Positions 38,003-46,206 of a stretch of 58,459 nucleotides of DNA are shown in pieces. The DNA lies in assembly GCA_903939735.1 (NCBI GenBank), contig CAJAIA010000015.1:1-58459 (forward strand). The letters are read 5' to 3'. How positions within the stretch are numbered: the stretch's first letter is position 1; each line of letters opens with the position of its first letter. The notes below the pieces were generated by a model that did not search any database, was not told the origin of the DNA, and saw nothing but the letters and a program-made list of their open reading frames with translations. Origin of the DNA: an uncultured Ignavibacteria bacterium. Lineage in GTDB: Bacteria > Bacteroidota > Ignavibacteria > Kapaibacteriales > Kapaibacteriaceae. Made by a program: the position numbers and the translations under genes.

Positions 38003-38150
38003 TGAAGGTCTCGAGATTTATCGAACAAACGTTACAAACTTAGCCAACGAACAAACACGATAGACGTTTGAACAGTTCAGGCACTTTTTTACCGCTAACC
38101 GTGTTCTGTATGCAACATTGAGTACGGCTATTCGTTTCTGCACCCTTCGT
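38003..38150. promoter_or_regulatory. divergent ferredoxin/TonB-receptor promoter region with short repeats
   Basis: On the minus strand TAAGTTTG (38035-38042) matches the TAnnTTTG -7 consensus 32 bases before the ferredoxin ATG. CGAACAAAC occurs twice as a direct repeat (38022-38030 and 38048-38056, 26 bases apart), flanking that element. CAAACGT (38026-38032) is also repeated inverted as ACGTTTG (38064-38070). These are placed like regulator sites, but the pattern is A/C-rich and could be chance. No clear promoter for the plus-strand gene is seen. Confidence 0.4.
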
Positions 38151-40436
38151 ATGCCACGTACACCCCTGCATCTCTCGCTCCTCCTCATCATTGTTACCGC
38201 ATGTACCATTCCTGCATGGTCCCAAGACCAGCCAGCAGGGGAGGTGTTGGGTACCATCAGCGGATTCATCGAAGATTCCCTCTCGAAGGAAACTCTTGTT
38301 GGCGCTACGGTCAAGGTCAATGGAACCAACCGTGGAGGCTTTACCAACAAGAGCGGATACTTCTCAATATCGAAGATCCCCGCTGGAACGTATACGCTTA
38401 CGGTCACCAGCGTCGGATATGTACGACGCGAATACGTTGTGACACTGGCGCGCGGAGAAGCACGTAAAGTGCGCATTCCTATGCGGCAATCGAAGTCAAC
38501 AAGTAAGGAAGTGCAGGTTACTGCTGATCGAGACGAGGGTAAGCGTCAGGTATCGATCTCGCAGGTCAACATTCCCATGGAGCAGCTGTCGCAGATACGA
38601 ATTGGTGGAGAGGCAGATATCTTTCGTGCTCTCCAGATGCTGCCCGGCGTTCTCTCGTCGTCGCAGATCTCATCGGGTTTGTTTATCCGCGGAGGATCGC
38701 CCGACCAGAATCTTGTGCTGTTGGACGGCATGACGGTCTACAATCCAACCCACTTGTTCGGATTTATCTCGGCCTTCAACAACGATGCTGTAAAGGATGT
38801 CGACCTCCTCAAAGGGGGCTTTCCAGCTGAGTTCGGCGGACGTATGTCGGCTGTCCTTAACATCACACAAAAGGATGGAAATCGCGACAAGTTCGAAGGT
38901 CTCGTAGGACTTGGCATACTTTCTTCGCGTGCAAGTCTCCAGGGTCCACTCGGTAACGGGTCGTTCTTCCTCGGAGGCCGCGCAACATATCTCGATCTGA
39001 TCTTGAACGTCATTCCGGAAGATCCGGAGAGTCCGTTCCCGAACTTCAACTTCTACGATGTGAATGCGAAGATCACGCAGAACCTCTCTGAAGATGACAA
39101 GCTGTCGATAAGCGGGTTTCTTACACGTGATGCGCTCTCGTTTACGCAGCCAGGACTCCTCTTCAACGTAGGCATCGGTAACAGGGCAACATCTGCTCGG
39201 TGGTCGCACATCTTCGCACCGGATCTGTTCTCTAATGTCACCGTAAGCGCTAGCCGTTACGATAATGGCTTTGCTGGGAACAACGCCGGATTCGAATTCT
39301 CGATCGACAACAGCATCACAGACTACACAGTCAAGGCCGAATTTGAATGGTTCACTGCGGAGGACTTCACTCTCAAGTTCGGATATGAGGGTGCTATCTA
39401 CAATTTCCAGTACCTTCAGAACACGACCGGTCGGACCGATGGGTCGACGCAGACGCAAAGTGATGTCTTCCAATTGAATATCTGGGACAACATCCACGGG
39501 GGCTATGCGGCCTCTACGTGGAACGTGGATGACTACACGACACTCCAGACAGGCTTGCGCGTAAACTATTGGGGCGATCGTCAAGAGCTCTTGTTCGATC
39601 CTCGAGTCGCTATTCGATACCAACTTGCTGATGGCGTGTTTGTAAAGGGGGCATGGGGTATCTATCACCAGTACCTGCGTCTTGCGTCATCGCCTGATTT
39701 CAGCTTCTTCGACACATGGCTCCCCACAGACAACTCGGTTCCACCAGGACGTTCGCAACACGTTATCGCGTCGATTGAAACACAGCCCTTCGAGGGATTT
39801 GACCTGAATTTTGATGTCTACTACAAGTCGCTCGACAACATCAACGAGTTGCGACAGAATCAGCGTCAAACACGTTCGGTAACAGATGTGTTCTACATCG
39901 GTAACGGTCGTGCGTATGGTGCTGAGGTGTTTCTTCAGAAGAAGATGGGACAGTTGACGGGATGGATTGGGTATGCGCTCGGTTTCGTCTATTCGCAGTT
40001 TGATAGCGTGAATCAGGGTAACGAGTTCAGACCAAAGTTCGACCGACGACACGATTTGAAGATTACCGCTATGTATAAGTTCAACGAGCGGTGGGAAGTT
40101 GGAGCGACATTTATGTTCCAATCTGGGCAGTCCTATACTGGTGCAACGTCAACTCTTGGTGGACGCATGCCGGGCTGGGACGGTGGTATCGTCATGGTCA
40201 ACCCGTCGCAGCGCTGGGGTCTTCGTCTGCCATCATCGCATCAATTGAATCTGAACGTGAATTACAACACGACATTGTTCGATCTTCCATTCCGGATGTT
40301 TATCGACGTCTTTAACGTGTATTCACGTCGGGACATCTGGTTCCGCTTCTATGACACATCAAAGGCGATCCCAAGCGTCACAGATGTGCGACTTCTACCG
40401 ATCCTTCCAACGTTGTCATGCGAGCTGAGGTTCTGA
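38151..40436 (+). CDS. TonB-dependent outer-membrane receptor
   Basis: Encodes 761 residues from the ATG at 38151, which opens a signal peptide (LHLSLLLIIVTACTIPAWSQ). The carboxypeptidase-like domain at about 35-125 shows ISGFIEDSLSKETLVGATVK and TLTVTSVGYVRREY. The plug at about 130-240 shows LPGVLSSSQISSGLFIRGGS, NLVLLDGMTVYNPTHLFG and FPAEFGGRMSAVLNI. The C-terminal beta-barrel ends TLSCELRF with a terminal Phe, as in outer-membrane proteins. The substrate is unknown. Its stop overlaps the start of a DUF4249-type lipoprotein gene (TGATG), a pairing known in Bacteroidetes, so the two probably form one uptake complex. Confidence 0.95.
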   Translation: MPRTPLHLSLLLIIVTACTIPAWSQDQPAGEVLGTISGFIEDSLSKETLVGATVKVNGTNRGGFTNKSGYFSISKIPAGTYTLTVTSVGYVRREYVVTLARGEARKVRIPMRQSKSTSKEVQVTADRDEGKRQVSISQVNIPMEQLSQIRIGGEADIFRALQMLPGVLSSSQISSGLFIRGGSPDQNLVLLDGMTVYNPTHLFGFISAFNNDAVKDVDLLKGGFPAEFGGRMSAVLNITQKDGNRDKFEGLVGLGILSSRASLQGPLGNGSFFLGGRATYLDLILNVIPEDPESPFPNFNFYDVNAKITQNLSEDDKLSISGFLTRDALSFTQPGLLFNVGIGNRATSARWSHIFAPDLFSNVTVSASRYDNGFAGNNAGFEFSIDNSITDYTVKAEFEWFTAEDFTLKFGYEGAIYNFQYLQNTTGRTDGSTQTQSDVFQLNIWDNIHGGYAASTWNVDDYTTLQTGLRVNYWGDRQELLFDPRVAIRYQLADGVFVKGAWGIYHQYLRLASSPDFSFFDTWLPTDNSVPPGRSQHVIASIETQPFEGFDLNFDVYYKSLDNINELRQNQRQTRSVTDVFYIGNGRAYGAEVFLQKKMGQLTGWIGYALGFVYSQFDSVNQGNEFRPKFDRRHDLKITAMYKFNERWEVGATFMFQSGQSYTGATSTLGGRMPGWDGGIVMVNPSQRWGLRLPSSHQLNLNVNYNTTLFDLPFRMFIDVFNVYSRRDIWFRFYDTSKAIPSVTDVRLLPILPTLSCELRF

Positions 40437-41317
40437 TGGTGCGATTAGTGTCTCTATGGCTCCTGCCGGCTATCGCTGTGCTTCTATTGGTGGGATGCGG
40501 CGATCCCGTTCCAACTGATTATCAGGAAGAGCTCGTAGTTGAGGGGTTTGTGTTCGTTGGTGAACCCATCAGTGATATTCGTGTCCTGCGTACGCTTCCA
40601 ATTACCGACACGTTCCGCTTTGTGGATGCATCAATTCGTGATGCCCAAGTCCGTATCACTGCCGACGGGGTACCTCTACCAGTAGAGTATGTATCCGACT
40701 CGCTTGGTGGCACGTATCGTGTGGCTGATCAGCAGTATCGCGCTGTATCTGGCGTGACATATGCTATAGAGGTCATTGCAGCTGGTAAAACAGTAACGGG
40801 TTCTACGACCACACCTGATACGCTGTCGTGGGTGAAAGCACCGAAGGACACCCTTCAATATCCAGGTAGGTTGTTCGAGCTAACACGAAACGATTCGCTC
40901 GAAGTTGGTTGGACCGCAGTGCCGGGCGTCGGACAGTACGTGGTTGCTGTAGAGTGCTTAGATACACTTGGCTACGGACAGTATCTATCACCCGCAACGA
41001 CTGATTCGAATCGACGTATCCGTGATCAGGATCGGTTCGATGACGGAACATTGATAGCGAATGAGCGTGTACGGTTCGGTTTTTCTATTCTCACCCGAGC
41101 ACCGACAGTATGGTCGGTCTTCAAGTGGTTTGGGAAGCAGGAGATACGCGTCTACGCTGGTGACTTGGCATTCCAGGAGTGGTTCCGAATGGTTGGATTC
41201 GGACGACGCAGCTCGTACGACTATCGACTCAGCAACATCAAAGGTGGCCTTGGAACATGGGGATCAGCCTCCCTGATCCGCAAGTCGACGTTCCTGAAGA
41301 TGGATCAGATCAAGTAA
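40436..41317 (+). CDS. DUF4249-type outer-membrane lipoprotein
   Basis: Encodes 293 residues from the ATG at 40436. A lipoprotein signal (LLPAIAVLLLVGC, Cys near residue 21) leads into beta-rich sequence: ELVVEGFVFVGEPISDIRVL, ISDIRVLRTLPITD and AQVRITADGVPL, then a Thr-rich TTTPDTLSW. This order matches DUF4249 proteins encoded next to TonB receptors. A role as the receptor's surface partner is therefore likely, though uncharacterised. The last 54 bases overlap the convergent RdgB-fusion gene. Confidence 0.85.
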   Translation: MVRLVSLWLLPAIAVLLLVGCGDPVPTDYQEELVVEGFVFVGEPISDIRVLRTLPITDTFRFVDASIRDAQVRITADGVPLPVEYVSDSLGGTYRVADQQYRAVSGVTYAIEVIAAGKTVTGSTTTPDTLSWVKAPKDTLQYPGRLFELTRNDSLEVGWTAVPGVGQYVVAVECLDTLGYGQYLSPATTDSNRRIRDQDRFDDGTLIANERVRFGFSILTRAPTVWSVFKWFGKQEIRVYAGDLAFQEWFRMVGFGRRSSYDYRLSNIKGGLGTWGSASLIRKSTFLKMDQIK

Positions 41318-42505
41318 GCGCTTACTTGTTCCGACTCCATAGAGCTCCGTGACAGCGTGTTCTACCGCACGCAAATCATCAAACGTGGCGCCAACGCGAA
41401 GCGCACCACGCACGTGTGACACAAGTTGCTGTTGTCGACCGAGAACTGTGAGCATAGCCACGATACACAACTCGCGCGTACATGTATCGACTCCCTCACG
41501 AGACAGTGTCTTACCGTACCCTTCAACGATCATCCATGTTGCAAGATCTGGAGATACGTCAGATAGGGTCGACGTCATTTTATCATAGACAGAACCATAG
41601 ATCTCACGGCAGAGAGCTTCACCGCGTTTGCAGTACTGTGCGACATCATACATGCGATCGACATCACCGACTGATGGCGGAATGCCATGAATTCGATATG
41701 CCGCGCTCAATCCATCGAGGGCTGTCGGAAATCCACCGAACAGGTAGGACTGCAGAAGTACCTCATATAACTCGCGATGATGTGATGTCGGCACACGACG
41801 AATTGCTTGTTCGAGTTGGTCAACTTCGGTCGTCATAGCACAGAGCGCAACATCGATGAGCAGGTGGCGCACCTCGAGCAATGTGAGAGAAGTCGGCAGC
41901 ACAGCTACGGCAGAGAGAACATCGACCATTGCCGACATCGCCTTGCTACGATGGCTCGTCTGATGCTTTTCTGATGGTGTCATTTCGCCGTACGTTTTAT
42001 CTGCGCCAAGTGGGATGAACATTGCATCGTATCCGAATCCATGCTCGCCCCGTTCATCGATATGCACATGTCCATGGCTGACCCCCTCGGTGAGATGTAT
42101 GCGCATGCTATCAACAACGCATATCACACATCGAAAACGAGCAGGGGACGATGTTGCATCTCGCGCAATGAGATCTGACCGAAGTTTCGTTCTGTTCGTG
42201 CTGTCTGTAGCATCAGCCCCTGCATACCGAGCTGAGCGCACACCTGGAGCTCCGTTGAGAATGTCTACCTCGAGGCCACTATCATCCGCGAGAACTGGAA
42301 GGCCTGTAGCGCGATGTACCTCGACGGCTTTGATGAGTGCATTCTCTTCGAAGGTGACACCGGTTTCCTCAATTGTGCCGTGAAAACCTACATCCGTGAG
42401 CGTGAGGACATCAAATGGAAGTCCTGCGATGTCGAGCATGTGCTGCAGTTCCGTTGCCTTGTGTGCATTGGACGTAGCTAGAACGAGCGGTGTCTTTTCA
42501 GGCAT
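41264..42505 (-). CDS. fusion of RdgB/HAM1 nucleotide pyrophosphatase with a carboxymuconolactone-decarboxylase-like domain
   Basis: Encodes 413 residues, about twice the usual RdgB length. Residues of about 1-203 are a complete RdgB-type XTP/dITP pyrophosphatase with TSNAHK at 11-16, ADDSGLEVD at 73-81, GAPGVRSARYAG, GFGYDAMF at 156-163 and the HQTSHR motif. This enzyme removes deaminated purine triphosphates. Residues of about 204-413 resemble a two-part AhpD/carboxymuconolactone-decarboxylase fold (CTRELCIVAMLTVLGRQQQL followed by HVRGALRVGATFDDL). The second domain has no CxxC, so AhpD-type peroxidase chemistry is unlikely. No stop or frameshift separates the halves; the join is near base 41896. 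The 3' end overlaps the convergent lipoprotein gene by 54 bases. Confidence 0.9.
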   Translation of the reverse strand: MPEKTPLVLATSNAHKATELQHMLDIAGLPFDVLTLTDVGFHGTIEETGVTFEENALIKAVEVHRATGLPVLADDSGLEVDILNGAPGVRSARYAGADATDSTNRTKLRSDLIARDATSSPARFRCVICVVDSMRIHLTEGVSHGHVHIDERGEHGFGYDAMFIPLGADKTYGEMTPSEKHQTSHRSKAMSAMVDVLSAVAVLPTSLTLLEVRHLLIDVALCAMTTEVDQLEQAIRRVPTSHHRELYEVLLQSYLFGGFPTALDGLSAAYRIHGIPPSVGDVDRMYDVAQYCKRGEALCREIYGSVYDKMTSTLSDVSPDLATWMIVEGYGKTLSREGVDTCTRELCIVAMLTVLGRQQQLVSHVRGALRVGATFDDLRAVEHAVTELYGVGTSKRLLDLIHLQERRLADQGG

Positions 42506-42512
42506 GTCTCAC

Positions 42513-43580
42513 TTAGCGTGATATGATCGAATCAATTGCGTCAAAAAGTATCGAGTACCGCTCAGAGGTGTATGAGCCGCAAAGTCCAAAGCGAACAACC
42601 TCTCCGGCCATTGCATCCTGTCCGTTGGCAATGATCATGTTATGCGTGTGCTCGAGTTCGCGTCGAATACCGTCTCCATCAGGATGCGTCATCACGAGAA
42701 CACCACGCGAGGTTGATTGACCCCACACTGAAAAACCGCGTGACTCGGCACGGGCGCGCACATCGTCGTAGAGCGCATTATGATGGCTCCAAACAGATGG
42801 AAGCCCCTTCGAGAGAATGCTGTCGACGGCAACAGAGAGCTGCGCGACAAGTGACGTCGGAGGGGTCCACGTCATGCGGTCGTTACGAAGATTCTCAACG
42901 ACACGATGGAGATCGAGTGTAAAGAGCGGTCGTGATTGCGAAGTGCGCTCGCGCGCGCGATCGCTTAACGCTACCAACGCCAAGCCAGGTGAGCAAGAAA
43001 GTCCCTTTTGTATTCCAGTAACAACAGCATCTAGACCCCATGCTGAGGAACGAAGCTCCTGAATGGCGACGCTTGTTACGGCATCAACGCACACGAGCGC
43101 TTCAGGGTGATACCTGCGAACAATCGATGCAATGGATTGTACATCGATACTGACGCCCGTTGACGTTTCGCTATGGACGCACCAGACAACGTCGAGCTTC
43201 GCTACAGACGAACAATACCGTTCAACTGCGCCGTTATCGATTGCGTTTCCCCATGGAGCAGAGATGCTCTCGACCGTTGCACTGTAGATACGAGCGATAT
43301 CCAATAGACGTTCACCGAAGCGTCCATGATGCAGAACTAGAACATGATCTGATGCATGCTGCAACGACGCTGCGCTCGCATCAATACCTGTCATGCCACT
43401 GCCAGACAGCATCAGCACTGGTCCATCCGAGAGGAATACTTCCTGCAGACGATGTGAAAGATCGTGCACAACCGATGTGTAGGCATCGCTCTGATGATAC
43501 AGCTCGACATGTGCACCAGCGGCTGCTATCTCATCAGTGAGTGGTACCGGACCCGGTGTAAAGAGAAGTTGGTTCTTCAT
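42513..43580 (-). CDS. class V aminotransferase (alanine-glyoxylate / serine-pyruvate type)
   Basis: Encodes 355 residues. The ATG at 43580 is chosen for its ATGA overlap with the upstream methyltransferase gene and because MKNQLLFTPGPVPL is the usual family start. The PLP-binding Lys is K192 in VVTGIQKGLSCSPG. CVDAVTS carries the Asp that contacts the pyridine nitrogen, and LMLSGSGMTGIDA forms the phosphate-side loop. Phosphoserine, alanine-glyoxylate and aspartate relatives share this pattern, so the substrate is unresolved. It starts after the RNA methyltransferase and ends eight bases before the RdgB-fusion ATG. Confidence 0.9.
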   Translation of the reverse strand: MKNQLLFTPGPVPLTDEIAAAGAHVELYHQSDAYTSVVHDLSHRLQEVFLSDGPVLMLSGSGMTGIDASAASLQHASDHVLVLHHGRFGERLLDIARIYSATVESISAPWGNAIDNGAVERYCSSVAKLDVVWCVHSETSTGVSIDVQSIASIVRRYHPEALVCVDAVTSVAIQELRSSAWGLDAVVTGIQKGLSCSPGLALVALSDRARERTSQSRPLFTLDLHRVVENLRNDRMTWTPPTSLVAQLSVAVDSILSKGLPSVWSHHNALYDDVRARAESRGFSVWGQSTSRGVLVMTHPDGDGIRRELEHTHNMIIANGQDAMAGEVVRFGLCGSYTSERYSILFDAIDSIISR

Positions 43581-44335
43581 TGAGCTTCGTACATCAGCAC
43601 TGCACATGCAATGCTCGCGTTGAGTGACTCAACGGAGCCTGATCCTGGAATCGTAACCGTATGAGCGCACATTGAGAGAAGTTCTGGACGCACACCATGT
43701 GCCTCGGATCCCACAACCACTGCACATGCTGGTAGCGAACGAAGGACGCGCGGATGTTCGCCATCTCTGGTCACTGCAGCAACCATTGGAACACTACCAA
43801 GCATCGCACGCAACGCGTCTGTTTCAATATCACGGAGGATGTTTACGTGCATCAGTGATCCTACACTTGATCGAACAACCTTTGGCGCGTAGGGATCAGC
43901 ACACCCAGCGAGTAGGACAACGTCAGTAAATCCAAACCACGCAGCTGTGCGAATGATCGTACCTACATTGCCTGGATCTGCGACGCCATCGAGCACAACT
44001 ATGCGGTTGCCAAGAGGTGCAGATTCGGGAATCACGACCACGGCCAGTATGTCTCGTGGTGACGTAGTGTCAGACATACGCTCCATGTCGCGCCCACCGA
44101 CTGCATAGACTGGAGTGCCACGGTGTTCAAACACCTCAGCGCACGCACGTGAACGTGGATCAGCGTCGTCACGCAGAACAACACATTGCACAATAGCATG
44201 CGACTGTGCCAGTTCCTCGCACGCATGCGGACCTTCGACGAGGAATGTCTGTGTTTCGCGACGTGACCTGACCGTGTGAAGATCACGGATGTCGTTTCGT
44301 AGTTTGCTCGTACAACGAGGGTACTCTGAATTCAT
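43577..44335 (-). CDS. TrmH/SpoU-family RNA 2'-O-ribose methyltransferase
   Basis: Encodes 252 residues. The N-terminal 80 residues form the substrate-binding domain (KLRNDIRDLHTVRSRRETQ, FLVEGPHACEEL). The SPOUT catalytic domain carries the three knot motifs: DGVADPGNVGTIIRTAAWFG, VVVGSEAHGVRPEL and IPGSGSVESLNASIACAVL. It methylates a ribose in rRNA or tRNA; the exact site cannot be told. It diverges from the phosphorylase gene with only 11 bases between start codons. It is coupled to the aminotransferase by ATGA. Confidence 0.93.
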   Translation of the reverse strand: MNSEYPRCTSKLRNDIRDLHTVRSRRETQTFLVEGPHACEELAQSHAIVQCVVLRDDADPRSRACAEVFEHRGTPVYAVGGRDMERMSDTTSPRDILAVVVIPESAPLGNRIVVLDGVADPGNVGTIIRTAAWFGFTDVVLLAGCADPYAPKVVRSSVGSLMHVNILRDIETDALRAMLGSVPMVAAVTRDGEHPRVLRSLPACAVVVGSEAHGVRPELLSMCAHTVTIPGSGSVESLNASIACAVLMYEAQ

Positions 44336-44346
44336 CCTGCAAACCT

Positions 44347-45645
44347 ATGAAGTCCACGAAAGAACTCCTGCGTCATAAACGAGATGGTCAACCATTAACT
44401 CCGGATGAGATCCATCGTTTTATCGATGGCGTTGTGGACGCGTCTGTTTCCAGTGCTCAGGTTGGCGCGTTCTGTATGGCAGCCTGTACCCGAGGATTGA
44501 GTATCCAAGAAACATCTGCGCTCACACTGGCCATGGCGCGCAGCGGCACGATACTTGAACCCAGTCGATCTGGACGTCCCCGTATAGACAAGCACTCAAC
44601 CGGTGGGGTAGGTGACAAAGTCTCCCTACTTCTCGCGCCATTAGCAGCCGCTTGTGGCATCGATGTGCCCATGATTAGCGGCAGGGGGCTTGGTCATACC
44701 GGGGGAACACTTGACAAACTGGAGAGCGTACCGGGGTTTACGACGCAGCTAACGCGTGATCAGATGCAGACACTGCTCGGTGAAAGTGGACTCTTCATGG
44801 CGGGCCAGTCGCACGATCTTGTACCCGCAGATCGTATCATCTATGCAGTTCGTGATGTCACCGGGACCGTTGAGAATATCGGCCTTTTAACGGCCTCTAT
44901 CTTAAGCAAGAAGCTCGCCGAAGGCCTCAGCGGACTCGTGATGGATATGAAGGTTGGATCTGCTGCATTCATGGAAACTCTAGACCAGGCACGAGCGCTC
45001 GCCGAATCGATGAAACACGTGTGCGATGCCGTTGGAATGCCTGTACGCTTTGTCTTTACCCGCATGGATGAACCACTTGGATATGCTGTGGGCAACTGGC
45101 TTGAGATCGCCGAAGCCGAGAATGCACTCGCAACAACTGCCGAACGCTCACTAGCACAGGTTACCATTGAACTCGTTGCACAGATGGTTCATCTTGGTGG
45201 TATTTGCAACACGCTTGAAGATGCCCGTTCATTGGTAGTCAACGTCTGGAAAAACGGCGATGCCCATCAAATGTTCCACCGGATGATCGCTCAACAGGGC
45301 GGTCGGTGGTCTGATGCAATTGAGCGGTATGCACCCGCTGAGCCGGTAATCATACGAGCATCTCAGAACGGCTGGATAGGGACCGTGGACGCTCGCGATG
45401 TGGCTGTCGCCGTCTTAGCTGCTGGTGGTGGAAGGCTTCGTGAATCAGACACAATTGACCCGCTTGCCGGTGTAGTGTTCCATGTCAAGCGCGGAACGGA
45501 AGTACAAACAGGCGATGAGATCGCAAGCGTATATGCACAAGACCGTCAGCGTCGAGACACACTGGCAACGGCGTTGCAAGGTATGATACAAATAGAAACG
45601 GCCCCCGTGGAACGGGAGCCGTCGATGATTCTTGAGGAGTGGTAG
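44347..45645 (+). CDS. deoA: thymidine / pyrimidine-nucleoside phosphorylase
   Basis: Encodes 432 residues. It phosphorolyses thymidine (or uridine and deoxyuridine in the Pdp subtype) to base and (deoxy)ribose 1-phosphate for nucleoside salvage. The N-terminal helical domain and the phosphate site KHSTGGVGDKVSLLLAP are clear. Further motifs are PMISGRGLGHTGGTLDKLES, DVTGTVENIGLLTASILSKK and MDMKVGSAAFM. The last 15 or so codons contain the hairpin that acts as the terminator of the convergent tlpA operon. It is a single-gene unit with divergent and convergent neighbours. Confidence 0.95.
   Translation: MKSTKELLRHKRDGQPLTPDEIHRFIDGVVDASVSSAQVGAFCMAACTRGLSIQETSALTLAMARSGTILEPSRSGRPRIDKHSTGGVGDKVSLLLAPLAAACGIDVPMISGRGLGHTGGTLDKLESVPGFTTQLTRDQMQTLLGESGLFMAGQSHDLVPADRIIYAVRDVTGTVENIGLLTASILSKKLAEGLSGLVMDMKVGSAAFMETLDQARALAESMKHVCDAVGMPVRFVFTRMDEPLGYAVGNWLEIAEAENALATTAERSLAQVTIELVAQMVHLGGICNTLEDARSLVVNVWKNGDAHQMFHRMIAQQGGRWSDAIERYAPAEPVIIRASQNGWIGTVDARDVAVAVLAAGGGRLRESDTIDPLAGVVFHVKRGTEVQTGDEIASVYAQDRQRRDTLATALQGMIQIETAPVEREPSMILEEW
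45598..45622 (-). terminator. rho-independent terminator of the pepA-sigma-antisigma-tlpA run, inside deoA
   Basis: On the minus strand ACGGCTCCCGT and ACGGGGGCCGT pair over 11 positions (one U-G) around loop TCC, followed by TTCTATTTGT. On the plus strand the same position is a C-A mismatch, so the hairpin is stronger in the minus transcript. It lies about 30 bases after the tlpA stop. Confidence 0.75.
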
Positions 45646-45651
45646 GGGGCC

Positions 45652-46206
45652 TTACAATGCCTTCGTAATGGCAGCTCGGAATCCCTCTTTCGATTGCATG
45701 CCAACGATCTTCTGGACAATGTTGCCTTGACGATCGATGATGAACGTCGTTGGGATTGATTGGATACCACCGTACGCGTCGGCAATCTTCAGATTATCGA
45801 TGACATTGACATACGGGATACCCATCTTCTCAACGAATGTCTTCACGTTCTGAAGGCGCGGCTCTTTCTCATCGAGACTTACACCAACAATCACGACGCC
45901 CTTTGATGCCATCTCTTGCGACAACGCCACGAGGTCTGGAAGCTCACGGCGACATGGACCACACCATGTTGCCCAAATGTTCAAGAGAACGACTTTGCCC
46001 TTTGTAAGCTCAGAGAACGACACCGTCTTCTGTCCATCTTTCCACGTAAACTCTACGGCCTTGTTTGTGCCGCGAGGCGTGACCTGCTCAACCATATAGA
46101 CTTTTGCAGGCGATGTTGTCGTAGCCTGTGGCTGAAGTCCAGCAGATGTTAGGGCTACACCGGCAACGGTGGCACCAACAAGTAAGAGGGCGATCAGTGT
46201 TTTCAT
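45652..46206 (-). CDS. exported TlpA-family thioredoxin
   Basis: Encodes 184 residues. An N-terminal signal or anchor (MKTLIALLLVGATVAGVAL) leads into a thioredoxin-fold domain. The active site is WCGPC (NIWATWCGPCRRELPDLVAL), and GIQSIPTTFIIDRQGN holds the cis-Pro loop. It should reduce periplasmic disulfides or cytochrome c apoproteins. The ATG overlaps the anti-sigma stop by one base (TAATG), so it is the last gene of the sigma-factor operon. Its output may be linked to the extracytoplasmic sensing domain of that anti-sigma factor. Confidence 0.93.
   Translation of the reverse strand: MKTLIALLLVGATVAGVALTSAGLQPQATTTSPAKVYMVEQVTPRGTNKAVEFTWKDGQKTVSFSELTKGKVVLLNIWATWCGPCRRELPDLVALSQEMASKGVVIVGVSLDEKEPRLQNVKTFVEKMGIPYVNVIDNLKIADAYGGIQSIPTTFIIDRQGNIVQKIVGMQSKEGFRAAITKAL

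Noticed and set aside
38670-39668. 332-codon open frame on the minus strand inside the TonB receptor gene
   Set aside because: It is fully antisense to a clear receptor, has no recognisable motif, and reflects codon bias in a GC-moderate gene.
45598-45622. Terminator for deoA on the plus strand
   Set aside because: The hairpin lies before the deoA stop, has a C-A mismatch on that strand and no T run after it.
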